Source of the DNA: Pseudomonas sp. PD9R
Lineage (GTDB): Bacteria > Pseudomonadota > Gammaproteobacteria > Pseudomonadales > Pseudomonadaceae
Direction: 5' to 3'
DNA: 64,000 nucleotides
Assembly (NCBI RefSeq): GCF_019200975.1
Contig: NZ_JAHTMR010000008.1
Span: forward strand, 78,089-142,088
Shown: positions 15,759 through 24,820 of the stretch, piece after piece
How the letters are laid out: the number at the start of each line of letters is the position of its first letter
How positions within the stretch are numbered: the first letter of the stretch is position 1
Made by a program: the position numbers and the translations under genes
The notes under the pieces: model-generated
Told to the model about the DNA's origin: nothing
Database searches by the model: none
What the model saw: the letters and a program-made list of their open reading frames with translations, nothing else

Positions 15759-18218
15759 TCAGAAATCCACCGTCGCCGACAACTTCAGCGTCCGTGGTTC
15801 GCCCTGGGTCAGATAATTGTTGGCGGTCGATGCCGAGGACCAATACGCCTTGTTCGCCACGTTCTCGACGTTGGCGCGCAGGGTGATGTAGTTGTCGTCG
15901 GCCTTAAAGCCATAACGGGCGCCGAGGTCGACGCGGGTCCAGGCCGGGATGCTCAGGCTGTTGGCCGCGTTCACGTACTCACCGCCGGTGCGCAGCATGC
16001 GACCGCTGAGCGCCGCGCCTTGAATGCCTGGAACGTCCCAGTCGGCACCGAGGTTGTACTGGAAGCGCGGCACGCCGGCGGCGCGGTTGCCATCGTTGAC
16101 GCCGTTCGAGGTTTTCTTCTGCTCGGTGTTCATCCAGGTCGCCCCGGTCAAAAAGCGCAGGCCATCGATCGGTTCACCGAACAGGTTCAACTCCACACCT
16201 TTGTTCACTTGTTCGCCGTCAACACTGAAGGTTGGCAGTCGTGCGCCCGAGACGGTCGAGGTCGAGCTGTTCGGTTGCTCGATGCGATACACACCCAGCG
16301 TCGCGCCGAAGCTGTCCCAATCCAGCTTGACCCCGGCTTCGGTCTGCTTGCTGCGGTTGGGGGCGAACACTTCGTTGGGGTTGGTCACGCCGGTGGACGG
16401 TGAAGTCGGGCCTTGTTGCAGGCCTTCGATGCGGTTGGCATAGAACGACACGTGGTCCCACGGCTTGACCACCAAACCATAAACAGGCGTGGTGATCGAC
16501 TCCTCGTAATTGGCCGTGCGCGCGCCGCTGGTGGTGTTCCAGCCGTCGACTTCGATGGTTTGACGGCGCACGCCGAGGGTCAGGAGGACGCGGTCGTCGA
16601 TGAAGCCCAGGGTGTCGGAAGCCGCCACACTTTTGACTTGGTTTTTGCCGACGATGCGGGGGTCGTGGATGTCGCTGCCGAAGTAGGTCTTGGTCGGTCG
16701 CGGCACTTGCACTGGGTTATACAGATTGCCGTTGACGCGGTTGGCCACCAGGATCGCTTCAAACGCCGAGCGTTGTTCGCCCCAGGTGCCCGACAAGCCG
16801 AAGTTCATCTGGTGGGTGACCGGGCCAGTGTTGAAATGGCCGTTCAAACCAGCGATGGCGCTTTTGTTGTCTTCGTCATGGGGCGAGTAGAGAAAGCCGA
16901 CTTTGCCGCTGCCGTCGTTGTTCACGTACAGCGACGAGTATTCGCCGTTTTCCCGGGTGTGCTTGGCGCCACCGCCGGCGTAGGCGGTCCAGTTGTCGTT
17001 GAGGTCGTATTCGCCGTTGACCATGCCGTAGGTGTCTTCGAGCTGCGACCAGGTCCAGTCCTGGGCGTAATTGTCCTTGGCCGATGGCGCGTCCGGAACT
17101 TTGGTGCCGGTTGGGTAGACCACCGAGCGACCGTTGTTGATGCGCTGTTTCTGATAGCCCAGATCGGTGGAGACGCGCAGGCGATCACCGCGAAAATCCA
17201 GCCCGACGGCGACCAATTGCGAGTGTTCGTTTTCGTCATCGATGGCCGTGTCGCCGCCGTGTTGCGCGAGGTTGACCCGTGCGCCGAAGCGGTTGTCTTC
17301 GCCAAAGCGCTGGCCGAGGTCGATGTGCCCACCCACCTGACTGTCACTGGCGTAATCCAGGGTCACGCTGCGGGTAGGAGTGTCTTGAGCGCGTTTGGGC
17401 ACCAGGTTGACGCTGCCGCCAATGCCGCTGCCGCCTGGCGCTACACCGTTGATAAACGCATTCGGGCCTTTAAACAGCTCGACCCGTTCCAGCGCCTCGG
17501 TGGTGATGATCTGACGTGGCAGCACACCGTACAGGCCGTTGAACGAGATGTCGTCGGTGGTCAGCGGTAGTCCGCGAATGGTGAACACTTGGGAGAAGTT
17601 GCCGAAACCGGCGGACTGACGCACCGAAGCGTCGTTGAGCAACACATCGCCCACGGTTCTGGCTTGCTGATCCTCGATGGTCTTGGCGGTGTAGCTGACG
17701 ACGCTGAACGGCACGTCATTGATACTGCGATTGCCCAGCACACCCAGACGCGCCGTACGTGCCACCTGGCCACCGGCGTAGGTGTCCACCGTTTCGTTGC
17801 TCACGCCGCTGACCGTGGTTGCCCCCAATTCAAGTGCCGCGCCGTTGCTGACCTGTGGCGCCACGGTGTAGCTATCGGCCCCCGTACTGACCAACGAATA
17901 GCCGCTGCCCTGGAGCAGTTGGGCAAAACCGGACTGCACGGTGTAGCTGCCATTCATGCCCTGGCTGGTTTTATCGTTGAGCAAGTCGGCATCGAACGAC
18001 AACAGCACGCCCGACGTCACCGCGAACTGTGCCAGTACGCTGGACAGCGAACCGGGGCCGATAGCGTAGCTGTGCACCGCAGCGCTTTGCGCGACATCGG
18101 CCGCCAGCGAATCATGCATCGGGGCCATGGCGCACAGGGCAACGGCCAGGCTCAGGGCGCTCAAAGGAATGCGGGTCGGACTGAGATTGGAAAGGGGCGG
18201 GAGCGATCGGGATGTCAT
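15759..18218 (-). CDS. TonB-dependent siderophore receptor with STN signalling domain
   Basis: 819 residues, an outer-membrane ferric-siderophore importer. It has a signal peptide (about 1-40, ending ..DSLAA), then an STN/secretin-like N-terminal domain (about 50-120, YAIGPGSLSSVLAQFAVTSG). The plug includes ARTVGDVLLNDASVRQS, FTIRGLPLT and VELFKGPNAFING. The 22-strand barrel ends in the usual terminal phenylalanine (LSATVDF). The STN domain normally relays ligand binding to a FecR-type anti-sigma factor, but no sigma/anti-sigma pair lies nearby, so its signalling partner is elsewhere or lost. Substrate unknown; organisation is like FpvA/PupB types. Confidence 0.93.
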   Translation of the reverse strand: MTSRSLPPLSNLSPTRIPLSALSLAVALCAMAPMHDSLAADVAQSAAVHSYAIGPGSLSSVLAQFAVTSGVLLSFDADLLNDKTSQGMNGSYTVQSGFAQLLQGSGYSLVSTGADSYTVAPQVSNGAALELGATTVSGVSNETVDTYAGGQVARTARLGVLGNRSINDVPFSVVSYTAKTIEDQQARTVGDVLLNDASVRQSAGFGNFSQVFTIRGLPLTTDDISFNGLYGVLPRQIITTEALERVELFKGPNAFINGVAPGGSGIGGSVNLVPKRAQDTPTRSVTLDYASDSQVGGHIDLGQRFGEDNRFGARVNLAQHGGDTAIDDENEHSQLVAVGLDFRGDRLRVSTDLGYQKQRINNGRSVVYPTGTKVPDAPSAKDNYAQDWTWSQLEDTYGMVNGEYDLNDNWTAYAGGGAKHTRENGEYSSLYVNNDGSGKVGFLYSPHDEDNKSAIAGLNGHFNTGPVTHQMNFGLSGTWGEQRSAFEAILVANRVNGNLYNPVQVPRPTKTYFGSDIHDPRIVGKNQVKSVAASDTLGFIDDRVLLTLGVRRQTIEVDGWNTTSGARTANYEESITTPVYGLVVKPWDHVSFYANRIEGLQQGPTSPSTGVTNPNEVFAPNRSKQTEAGVKLDWDSFGATLGVYRIEQPNSSTSTVSGARLPTFSVDGEQVNKGVELNLFGEPIDGLRFLTGATWMNTEQKKTSNGVNDGNRAAGVPRFQYNLGADWDVPGIQGAALSGRMLRTGGEYVNAANSLSIPAWTRVDLGARYGFKADDNYITLRANVENVANKAYWSSASTANNYLTQGEPRTLKLSATVDF

Positions 18219-18309
18219 TCGGCAATGCCTGCGGATGCAAAGGAAAAATGTGAATTCCTCTACACACCGAACGACGGCCGAAAAGGTATCAGCAACACTG
18301 AAAATAATT

Positions 18310-19728
18310 TCAGACCCGCTGGTTCCGCCCGCAGATCACCGCGACAAGACAGGCGATGCCAATCAGCCCCGACGCGACCACAAAGGTCATGCGCAGGCCG
18401 TTGGCAACGGCCTGCGGGTGCGCAGTATTGATGTCGACCGCCGCGCAGGCCAGGGCGAAAACCGCCCCCAATGCCGATGCGCCAGTGATCAGCCCCAGGT
18501 TGCGCGACAGATTGAGCAGACCGGAAACCACGCCCCGTTGATCCGGCGGAACATCGGCCATGACTGCCGTGTTATTGGCCGTCTGAAACACTGCATAACC
18601 GAGGGTGATGATGACCATCGGCGTAAGGTAGCCGACGATACCGACCGCTCTCGGCAGCGTCGACAACATGATGCAGCCCAGTGCGATGGCGATGAGGCCG
18701 GTTAAGGTCATGCGCCGCGCGCCGAAACGGTCAGCAATGCGCCCGGCTGGCACCCCGGTCAATGCGGCAACCAAGGGTCCGACGGACAACACCAGCCCGA
18801 CTTCAACGGCGTCCAATCCAAGCGCCTGCGACAGATAGAACGGCCCGACTACCAGCGTCGCCATCATCACGGCTGCCACCAGCAGACTCATGGCGAGGCT
18901 GCCGCTCAACTGGCGGTCACGGAACATCGCCAGGCGTATCAACGGTGCAGCGACGCGTTTCTCAACCCGGACAAACAAGACGATACCCATGCAAGCTGCG
19001 AGCAACAGGCCGATGTTCAGCGGGCCGAAATGACCGCGCCCGAGGGTCATGGCCAGCGCATAAGCGCCGAGTGTCAGCGCCAGCAGCAGGGTGCCCAACG
19101 GGTCGAAACCGGTACGTTCGGTTTTCGCCTTCTGACGATCGACAGGCAAGAAGCGATGCGCGAGCAGTAACGTCAGCAAACCTAACGGTACGGTGATCAG
19201 GAAAATCGCCCGCCAGCCGAATCCCGCCACCAGCAGTCCGCCAAACGATGGCCCCATCGCCGTGCCCATCGCCGACATCGTCCCGAGCAAGCCCATGGCG
19301 CTACCGGTTTTGTCCTTGCTCACTGTCTCGCCAACGAACGCCAGGGTCAGGGCCATCATGATTGCCGCGCCAAGGCCTTGCAGCGCTCGGGCACCAACCA
19401 GCCATCCGAGGGTTGGCGCCAGGCCACACAATGCCGATGCCAGCGTGAACAGGCCGATCCCGGACAGGAGCAGACGCCGCCGACCCAACAGGTCACCGAG
19501 CCGGCCAACGCTGACGATCAGCGCGGTGATCGCCAGCAGATACGCCAGGACAACCCACTGCACCTGCTGAAAGGACGCTTCGAACACCTGAGCCAGCGTG
19601 GGCAAGCCCACGTTGGCGATGCTGGTGCCGAGGGAGGACAACAACATCGAGAGCGACAGACTGGCCAGCGCCCATCTGATTGAGCGTGTGCGTTGCGCAG
19701 GTTCTATAGCTGTCGGTGTAGTTGTCAT
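18310..19728 (-). CDS. MFS drug/metabolite efflux transporter, DHA2 type
   Basis: 472 residues, with about 14 hydrophobic helices. The start MTTTPTAIEPAQRTRSIRWALASLSLSML leads into helix 1. Motif A appears as GRLGDLLGRRRLLL between helices 2 and 3 and again in degenerate form as GRIADRFGARRM. The proline/glycine-rich antiporter helix (GTMSAMGTAMGPSFGGLL) marks it as a proton-coupled exporter. It is divergent from the LysR gene across about 130 bases, which suggests that regulator controls it. The substrate cannot be told. Confidence 0.9.
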   Translation of the reverse strand: MTTTPTAIEPAQRTRSIRWALASLSLSMLLSSLGTSIANVGLPTLAQVFEASFQQVQWVVLAYLLAITALIVSVGRLGDLLGRRRLLLSGIGLFTLASALCGLAPTLGWLVGARALQGLGAAIMMALTLAFVGETVSKDKTGSAMGLLGTMSAMGTAMGPSFGGLLVAGFGWRAIFLITVPLGLLTLLLAHRFLPVDRQKAKTERTGFDPLGTLLLALTLGAYALAMTLGRGHFGPLNIGLLLAACMGIVLFVRVEKRVAAPLIRLAMFRDRQLSGSLAMSLLVAAVMMATLVVGPFYLSQALGLDAVEVGLVLSVGPLVAALTGVPAGRIADRFGARRMTLTGLIAIALGCIMLSTLPRAVGIVGYLTPMVIITLGYAVFQTANNTAVMADVPPDQRGVVSGLLNLSRNLGLITGASALGAVFALACAAVDINTAHPQAVANGLRMTFVVASGLIGIACLVAVICGRNQRV

Positions 19729-19861
19729 GCCGTGCCTCTTTTGCGGCCACTCCCGATTGGAGCTATCAGAAATCTACGCCCACACCTAACATGGCGGTAG
19801 GCGCACCGTTTGCACGTAATACGTGTGTAGAACGCCATATCAAAAAATTCAGGGGCAATGC

Positions 19862-20752
19862 ATGCTCATTCCCGATTTCAACTTGCTGATCACCCTTGAT
19901 GTGTTGCTGGCTGAAGGCAGCGTGGCGCGCGCCGCTAAACGCTTGGGCCTGAGCCCGTCGGCAATGAGCCGGGCGCTGGCGCGATTGCGCGAAACCACGG
20001 GGGACCCGCTGCTGGTCAGGGCCGGGCGCGGATTGGTGCCGACCCCGCGAGCACTTGAGTTGCGCGAACGGGTCAGTCAACTGGTGCAGGAAGTCGAGGC
20101 GGTATTGCGTCCGGCCGAGCAACCCGACCTCATGCAATTGGTGCGCACCTTCACCCTGCGTACCAGCGAAGGCTTTGTCGAAAATTTTGCAGCACAACTG
20201 ATTGCGCGCATCGCCGAACAAGCGCCGGGTGTGCGCTTGCGTTTCGTGCACAAACCGGACAAGGACAGCACGTCGCTGCGTGACGGCACTGTCGATCTGG
20301 AAACCGGCGTAGTCGGGAAGGGCACCAGCCCGGAGCTGCGGACTCAAGGTTTGTTCCGCGACCGCTTCATTGGCGTGGTGCGCAACGGCCATCCTCTTTG
20401 TCATGAAGAGATCACGCCTGAGCGTTATGCGGCGGGCAGTCACATCAGCGTGTCCCGCCGTGGACGGGACAAAGGGCCGATAGATGAAGCGCTTGCAGCG
20501 CTTGGGCTGGAGCGCCAGGTTTCGACCATTGTCGCGGGTTTCTCGACAGCGCTGGCACTTGCCCGATCTACCGAGTTGATCGCCAGCGTACCGGAGCGCC
20601 ACACCGCCAATCTGCGAGTCGGTATGCACAGTTTTGACCTTGGGTTGCCGTTGCCGACCTTCACCGTCGCGATGCTCTGGCATCCGCGCCTGGATGCCGA
20701 TCCGGCACATCGCTGGTTACGTGGTTGCCTTCGTGATGTTTGTGCGCAATAA
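19862..20752 (+). CDS. LysR-family transcriptional regulator
   Basis: 296 residues from ATG 19862 (an upstream in-frame start at 19823 lies outside the fold). The N-terminal winged helix-turn-helix reads FNLLITLDVLLAEGSVARAAKRLG followed by LSPSAMSRALARLRETTGDPLLVR. The C-terminal periplasmic-binding-like effector domain spans about 90-290. LysR proteins usually bind the shared divergent promoter, here 19729-19861, and control the neighbouring MFS pump in response to a ligand. Confidence 0.92.
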   Translation: MLIPDFNLLITLDVLLAEGSVARAAKRLGLSPSAMSRALARLRETTGDPLLVRAGRGLVPTPRALELRERVSQLVQEVEAVLRPAEQPDLMQLVRTFTLRTSEGFVENFAAQLIARIAEQAPGVRLRFVHKPDKDSTSLRDGTVDLETGVVGKGTSPELRTQGLFRDRFIGVVRNGHPLCHEEITPERYAAGSHISVSRRGRDKGPIDEALAALGLERQVSTIVAGFSTALALARSTELIASVPERHTANLRVGMHSFDLGLPLPTFTVAMLWHPRLDADPAHRWLRGCLRDVCAQ

Positions 20753-21274
20753 CGAATTATCGGGAAATCACAGGTTTGATTTAATCCTTGAAGTGATCAA
20801 TATTGGTACAGTTGTTGTTAAGCTGATGTAACTACTTGTGGGGGGTGGCTTTTGTTTTTTTAGGAATATTGACGGGGTGTTTTGCTATAAAAATAATTTG
20901 AACTTTCGATAATTGAAAATGTATTGCGGTCAGCGAAAGAACTTTTCTGTAAGTGGCAATATGTCGCAAATGTCTAAAACTGGCCCAAGGCTATCAAATA
21001 GTGGCAATTGAATGTTAGGGCTGATAGTTGTGTTTATTTAAGCTAAATACTATTTAAGTAATTGAATTTAAACAAAAACATATTTTTTGTTGGTGATCTT
21101 TTTTCTTGGGTTTCATGGGGTTGTCGTCGCCATTTGGACAGTTGAAGCTGGTCATAAAGTGTGCCGTTTTAAATATCAAAATAAACTTATAATTACCTGC
21201 GCGATTTTCTGAGGCGGTGCTAGTGTTGGTTACTCCAATTAACCGCACTTGTCTGTCTGTAGAGGACGTGCGTC
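20753..21274. other. AT-rich regulatory region upstream of the exopolysaccharide-like operon
   Basis: 522 bases without a gene. AAGTGGCAAT at 20951-20960 and TAGTGGCAAT at 20999-21008 are near-identical direct repeats 48 bases apart, roughly the same face of the helix, and may be operators. A perfect TATAAT lies at 21188-21193, about 80 bases before the ATG. The AT-richness could suit silencing by MvaT/H-NS-type proteins; that is inference. Confidence 0.55.
21188..21193 (+). promoter_or_regulatory. Candidate -10 element of the 21275 operon
   Basis: Exact TATAAT. The base run 17 positions upstream (CGTTTT) is a poor -35, so the promoter probably needs an activator. Confidence 0.45.
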
Positions 21275-22663
21275 ATGCCAACCTCAACTCCGCGGATTGC
21301 GATACTCGGTAATAGAGTGCCAAACCTGGATCTTCCAGAATTTGAACATTTTGCCGATTTGGGCAGCTTGTTGGCTGCCGTCGCATTTGATGTCGTATTG
21401 CTGGATTTGCCCGCTGCCTATGCGGGGAGGGTGCTGCGAAAGTTGCGCTCGGCCTCTTCTTACCGTTACACCCTCATTTACTGTTGTCGCGACCAGGATG
21501 GTTGGTGTGAGGCCTTGGGCGATGGCGCGTGCCCGGTCAACGCCAGTGAAATAAAAAATTTCTGGGGCGCATGGCGAGAACGCTTCAGGTTGTTCGAGCG
21601 CGGTAGCGGCCCCGAGCGTTTTGAGAGCCGTGTGCTGGCCTGGCTGTGGTTGCGCGACCACGCGCACATCTATGCCCTGCGAGACCCGCAAGTGCCGCAG
21701 CATTATCGCTATCCATTGCTCGACGCACTGGCTGATAACGAGCAGATCAACTCGTTTGCGTGGCTTAGCCTCATGGCACAGCAGGACTGGCTGGAAGAGG
21801 GCGTGCTGGTCGATCGCGTGCGGCTCTGTTCGGATTGTGGTTCCGGCCGGCTCAACTACATCGACGTGTGTGCCGAATGTCACGCCCTGGACATTTCGCG
21901 GCAACCGTCGCTGCACTGCTTCACGTGTGGTCATGTCGGACCGCAGGAATCCTTTCTCAAGGACGGGGTGTTGTTGTGCCCCAATTGTCTGAACCGCCTT
22001 CGCCACATTGGCACCGATTATGACCGCCCGATGGAGAACTATCGTTGTCGGTCATGCCAGGCGTTTTTTGTCGATGCCGAAGTGCAGGCGCGCTGCCTGG
22101 ACTGTGGCCTGTCGCATACGCCTGACAAGTTACGGGTACGCGAGGTACGGGATTTCCGCCTGGCCGAGGCCGGGCGCTTCCGCTGTCGCCAGGAGTTCAG
22201 TGATCAATCGGGTCAGCACTTTGGTCGACTCAACCTGCTGGGCGGCAAGGATTTCTATGATCTGCTGAGCTGGCAGATACAGGTCGTGCGCCGCCACCCC
22301 GATCCTGCCTTTTCGCTGATCGGCCTGCGCTTCGTCAACCTGGCCGGCACCTTGTCGCACTTGGGTGAGCAACGCGGGCATGCCTTCATTGATAGCGTCG
22401 CCGATCGACTGGAGGAAACCGTCAGGACAACGGACCGCTGCTCGCGAAGTACCGAAGAGTTTTTCTGGATCATGCTGCCGCATACCGATGGCAAGGGACT
22501 GGAATGCGTCAAACAACGCTTGAGCCGGGTCGCCGAGCTGTTCTCGGCACCGGAGGTCAGCGACATTTCCCTGCGTGTCGTCAGCATCACCGCGCCCCAC
22601 GATCTTCTCGACCAGGAAGATGGTGAACTATTGCTGGCCCGTTTGGCCGGTGAGTTGGTGTGA
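21275..22663 (+). CDS. TackOD1-like zinc-ribbon protein with degenerate GGDEF domain
   Basis: 462 residues. Residues about 1-180 form an N-terminal region without a motif I know. Residues about 180-300 carry repeated CxxC pairs (CSDCG, CAECH, CFTCG, CPNC, CRSC, CLDCG), fitting the metal-binding TackOD1 output-domain family. The C-terminal ~150 residues resemble a GGDEF fold in which the active site reads RSTEEF, one residue short and lacking both glycines. An RxxD inhibitory-site motif (RTTD) is kept just before it. It is therefore unlikely to make c-di-GMP but could bind it, as PelD does. First gene of a four-gene operon; its stop overlaps the next start. It is probably the c-di-GMP-responsive regulator of the adjoining synthase. 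Confidence 0.85.
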   Translation: MPTSTPRIAILGNRVPNLDLPEFEHFADLGSLLAAVAFDVVLLDLPAAYAGRVLRKLRSASSYRYTLIYCCRDQDGWCEALGDGACPVNASEIKNFWGAWRERFRLFERGSGPERFESRVLAWLWLRDHAHIYALRDPQVPQHYRYPLLDALADNEQINSFAWLSLMAQQDWLEEGVLVDRVRLCSDCGSGRLNYIDVCAECHALDISRQPSLHCFTCGHVGPQESFLKDGVLLCPNCLNRLRHIGTDYDRPMENYRCRSCQAFFVDAEVQARCLDCGLSHTPDKLRVREVRDFRLAEAGRFRCRQEFSDQSGQHFGRLNLLGGKDFYDLLSWQIQVVRRHPDPAFSLIGLRFVNLAGTLSHLGEQRGHAFIDSVADRLEETVRTTDRCSRSTEEFFWIMLPHTDGKGLECVKQRLSRVAELFSAPEVSDISLRVVSITAPHDLLDQEDGELLLARLAGELV

Positions 22664-23991
22664 TGACGCCTTTACTGGAACTTCTCTACAACGCGTTCGG
22701 CGGGCTGGTCGGGCCGGATGGCTTGAGCCGCTTGTTCTTCATGCTTTTCCCGTCGTTTCTGATTTTTGAACTGCCCATGATGATCATGGTGATGCTGGGC
22801 GTTCTGCGCTGGTTCGCCCGCCGACGTACGCGAGTGCCGAAGATCAGTGTTTATCGACCCAAGGTTTCTTGCATCATCACGTGCTACAGCGAAGGCATGG
22901 ACGTCCAGACCACGCTGCTGAGCTTGTGCGAGCAGACCTATTGCGGCCACATCGAGATGATTCCGGTGGTGGACGGCGCCACGGTGAACCAGTCGACGCT
23001 GGCTGCCGTGCGCAGTTTCAACGTGGACCCGCAGTTGTATCCCCGGCGCCATTTGCGCCCGATTGCCAAATGGCAGCGAGGCGGGCGGGTGTCTTCATTG
23101 AACGCCGGGCTGTCGCTTGCCGGCGGTGAAATCGTGATGGCGCTCGATGGTGATACCTCGTTCGATAACAACATGGTCAGCGCCATCGTGCGGCATTTCG
23201 AGGACCCTTCAGTGCCTGCGGTTGCCGGTAGCCTGCGGGTGCGCAATGTCTGGAGTTCCTGGGTGACGGCCATGCAGGCGCTGGAATACCTGCTGTCGAT
23301 TCATATGTCGAAAATCGGTTTGGCCGAATGGAACCTGGTCAACAACGTCTCGGGTGCCTTCGGGGCATTCCGTCGCAGTTTCCTGGTGAAGATCGGTGGC
23401 TGGAATACCCACACCGCCGAGGACCTGGACCTGACGTTGCGCATCAAGAGTTACTTCAAGCGCCATGACCTGAAGATCCCCTTCGAACCCGAGGCGATTG
23501 GTCATACCGATGCACCGGCGACGCTCGGTCAGTTTCTGATGCAGCGTTTGCGCTGGGACGGGGACCTGTTTTTCCTCTACATCAGGAAGCACAACCGCAA
23601 CATCGACCCGAAATTATTGGGCTGGAAAACCTTCCTGATGATTCTGGTCACGGGTTTCTTCTTCCAGTTGGTGCTGCCGTTCATCATCTTCAGCTACACC
23701 TTGCTGGCGATTTTTATCCTGCCGGGCACGACGCTGCTGTTTCTGTTTTCCCTGATTTATGCGTTGTACCTGACGATCACCGTGCTGATGTTCTGCGCCA
23801 TGTTGTTGATGGTCTCCGATCGTCCTCGACAGGACATGACCCTGGGGTTGTTGGTGCCGTTCTTCCCGCTGTTCATGCTGCTCCTGCGCTGCTGGAGCGT
23901 GGTCGCCATGCTCAACGAGATGTTCCGGCGCGGGCATGAGGAAAGTTCGATGGCACCGTGGTGGGTGCTTAAGCGAGCCACGAGGTTTTGA
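22663..23991 (+). CDS. Family 2 processive glycosyltransferase (polysaccharide synthase)
   Basis: About 442 residues; the ATG at 22663 shares a base with the preceding stop (TGATG). An N-terminal membrane segment (about 24-46) precedes the GT-A domain with VSCIITCYSEG, DGDTS (DxD), TAEDLDL (acceptor Asp) and QRLRWDGD (QxxRW), the hallmark set of processive synthases such as cellulose, hyaluronan or PNAG enzymes. Several membrane helices follow (about 315-420), forming the translocation channel. There is no PilZ domain, so any c-di-GMP control would have to come from another protein, plausibly the upstream degenerate GGDEF protein. The polymer is unknown. Confidence 0.92.
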   Translation: MTPLLELLYNAFGGLVGPDGLSRLFFMLFPSFLIFELPMMIMVMLGVLRWFARRRTRVPKISVYRPKVSCIITCYSEGMDVQTTLLSLCEQTYCGHIEMIPVVDGATVNQSTLAAVRSFNVDPQLYPRRHLRPIAKWQRGGRVSSLNAGLSLAGGEIVMALDGDTSFDNNMVSAIVRHFEDPSVPAVAGSLRVRNVWSSWVTAMQALEYLLSIHMSKIGLAEWNLVNNVSGAFGAFRRSFLVKIGGWNTHTAEDLDLTLRIKSYFKRHDLKIPFEPEAIGHTDAPATLGQFLMQRLRWDGDLFFLYIRKHNRNIDPKLLGWKTFLMILVTGFFFQLVLPFIIFSYTLLAIFILPGTTLLFLFSLIYALYLTITVLMFCAMLLMVSDRPRQDMTLGLLVPFFPLFMLLLRCWSVVAMLNEMFRRGHEESSMAPWWVLKRATRF

Positions 23992-23992
23992 T

Positions 23993-24814
23993 ATGCGATC
24001 GATACTTCTGGCCCTGTTGCTGGTGGTACAACCCGTGATGCTCCAGGCCGCGCCGTCGGGGAAATGGTCCCAGGCCAGCTATGTGTGGGACAGCGAAGCG
24101 TTGCTCGATCCCGAACAGCGGCCGGCCGAGCTTGAGGCGCTGCGCAGCGCCGGGATGGACAAGATTTACCTCGGTCTCAAGGCCGCACAGATCAAGGACC
24201 TTGCCACCACGCGCCAACGCCTGGAGCAACTGCTTCAGGACGCGAAGCGCAGCGGGGTGCAAGTCAGCCTGTTGCTGGGCGACCCAAGCTGGATCGAGCC
24301 GCAGGAGCGCCACCAGCTCACAGACTTGCTGACCAAACTCAAGGGCCTTGCCTTCATCAGCCTGCACCTCGACCTGGAGGTCGAGCAACTGGGTGTACCC
24401 GTCCCGGATCAGCACTTGAAAGACTGGCTCGAGACCTTGCGCATGGCCGCCCGGGAGAGCCCATGGCCGGTCGAGATTTCCAGTCATCATCGCTGGTTCG
24501 CCGAAAAGAAGGCCGGCCAAACCTGCGTGCCCTGTGCGCTTCCCGACGCAGGCGTGCGTCAGGTCAGCCTGATGATTTACACCCGCAATCCAAAAAACAG
24601 CGCGCAACTGGCAGAACAAATCGCCAGGCGCTGGCCTGATCTGCAATTTCGCCTGGCGCAAAGCACCGAGCCGCAACTGGAGGCCACGGAAAGCTGGGCC
24701 GGCGCGTCAACCGAGCAGTTGCAACACCAGAACAGCGCCTGGCGGGATCAACTGCAACCCTTGGGCATTGCCGGCATTGACTGGCAAGCCTGGCAAGACT
24801 TTCCAAAACGGTGA
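23993..24814 (+). CDS. Periplasmic barrel-like protein, possible glycan hydrolase
   Basis: 273 residues with signal peptide MRSILLALLLVVQPVMLQAA. Alternating strand-like segments (KIYLGL, VQVSLLLGD, FISLHLDLE, WPVEISSH, VSLMIYT, LQFRLAQS, IAGIDWQAW) suggest a TIM-barrel. HLDLE at the end of the fourth strand has acidic residues where glycosidases keep catalytic ones. Within a synthase operon, a periplasmic hydrolase or glycan-modifying role is plausible, as with BcsZ, PelA or AlgL. No family was recognised with certainty. It starts 1 base after the synthase stop. Confidence 0.8.
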   Translation: MRSILLALLLVVQPVMLQAAPSGKWSQASYVWDSEALLDPEQRPAELEALRSAGMDKIYLGLKAAQIKDLATTRQRLEQLLQDAKRSGVQVSLLLGDPSWIEPQERHQLTDLLTKLKGLAFISLHLDLEVEQLGVPVPDQHLKDWLETLRMAARESPWPVEISSHHRWFAEKKAGQTCVPCALPDAGVRQVSLMIYTRNPKNSAQLAEQIARRWPDLQFRLAQSTEPQLEATESWAGASTEQLQHQNSAWRDQLQPLGIAGIDWQAWQDFPKR

Positions 24815-24820
24815 ACGGTT

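Noticed and set aside
18298..18313. Fur box near the TonB receptor (CTGAAAATAATTTCAG)
   Set aside because: Six-base arms with a 4-base centre, but it lacks the GATAAT hexamer pattern and overlaps the MFS stop codon rather than lying in a -10/-35 region.
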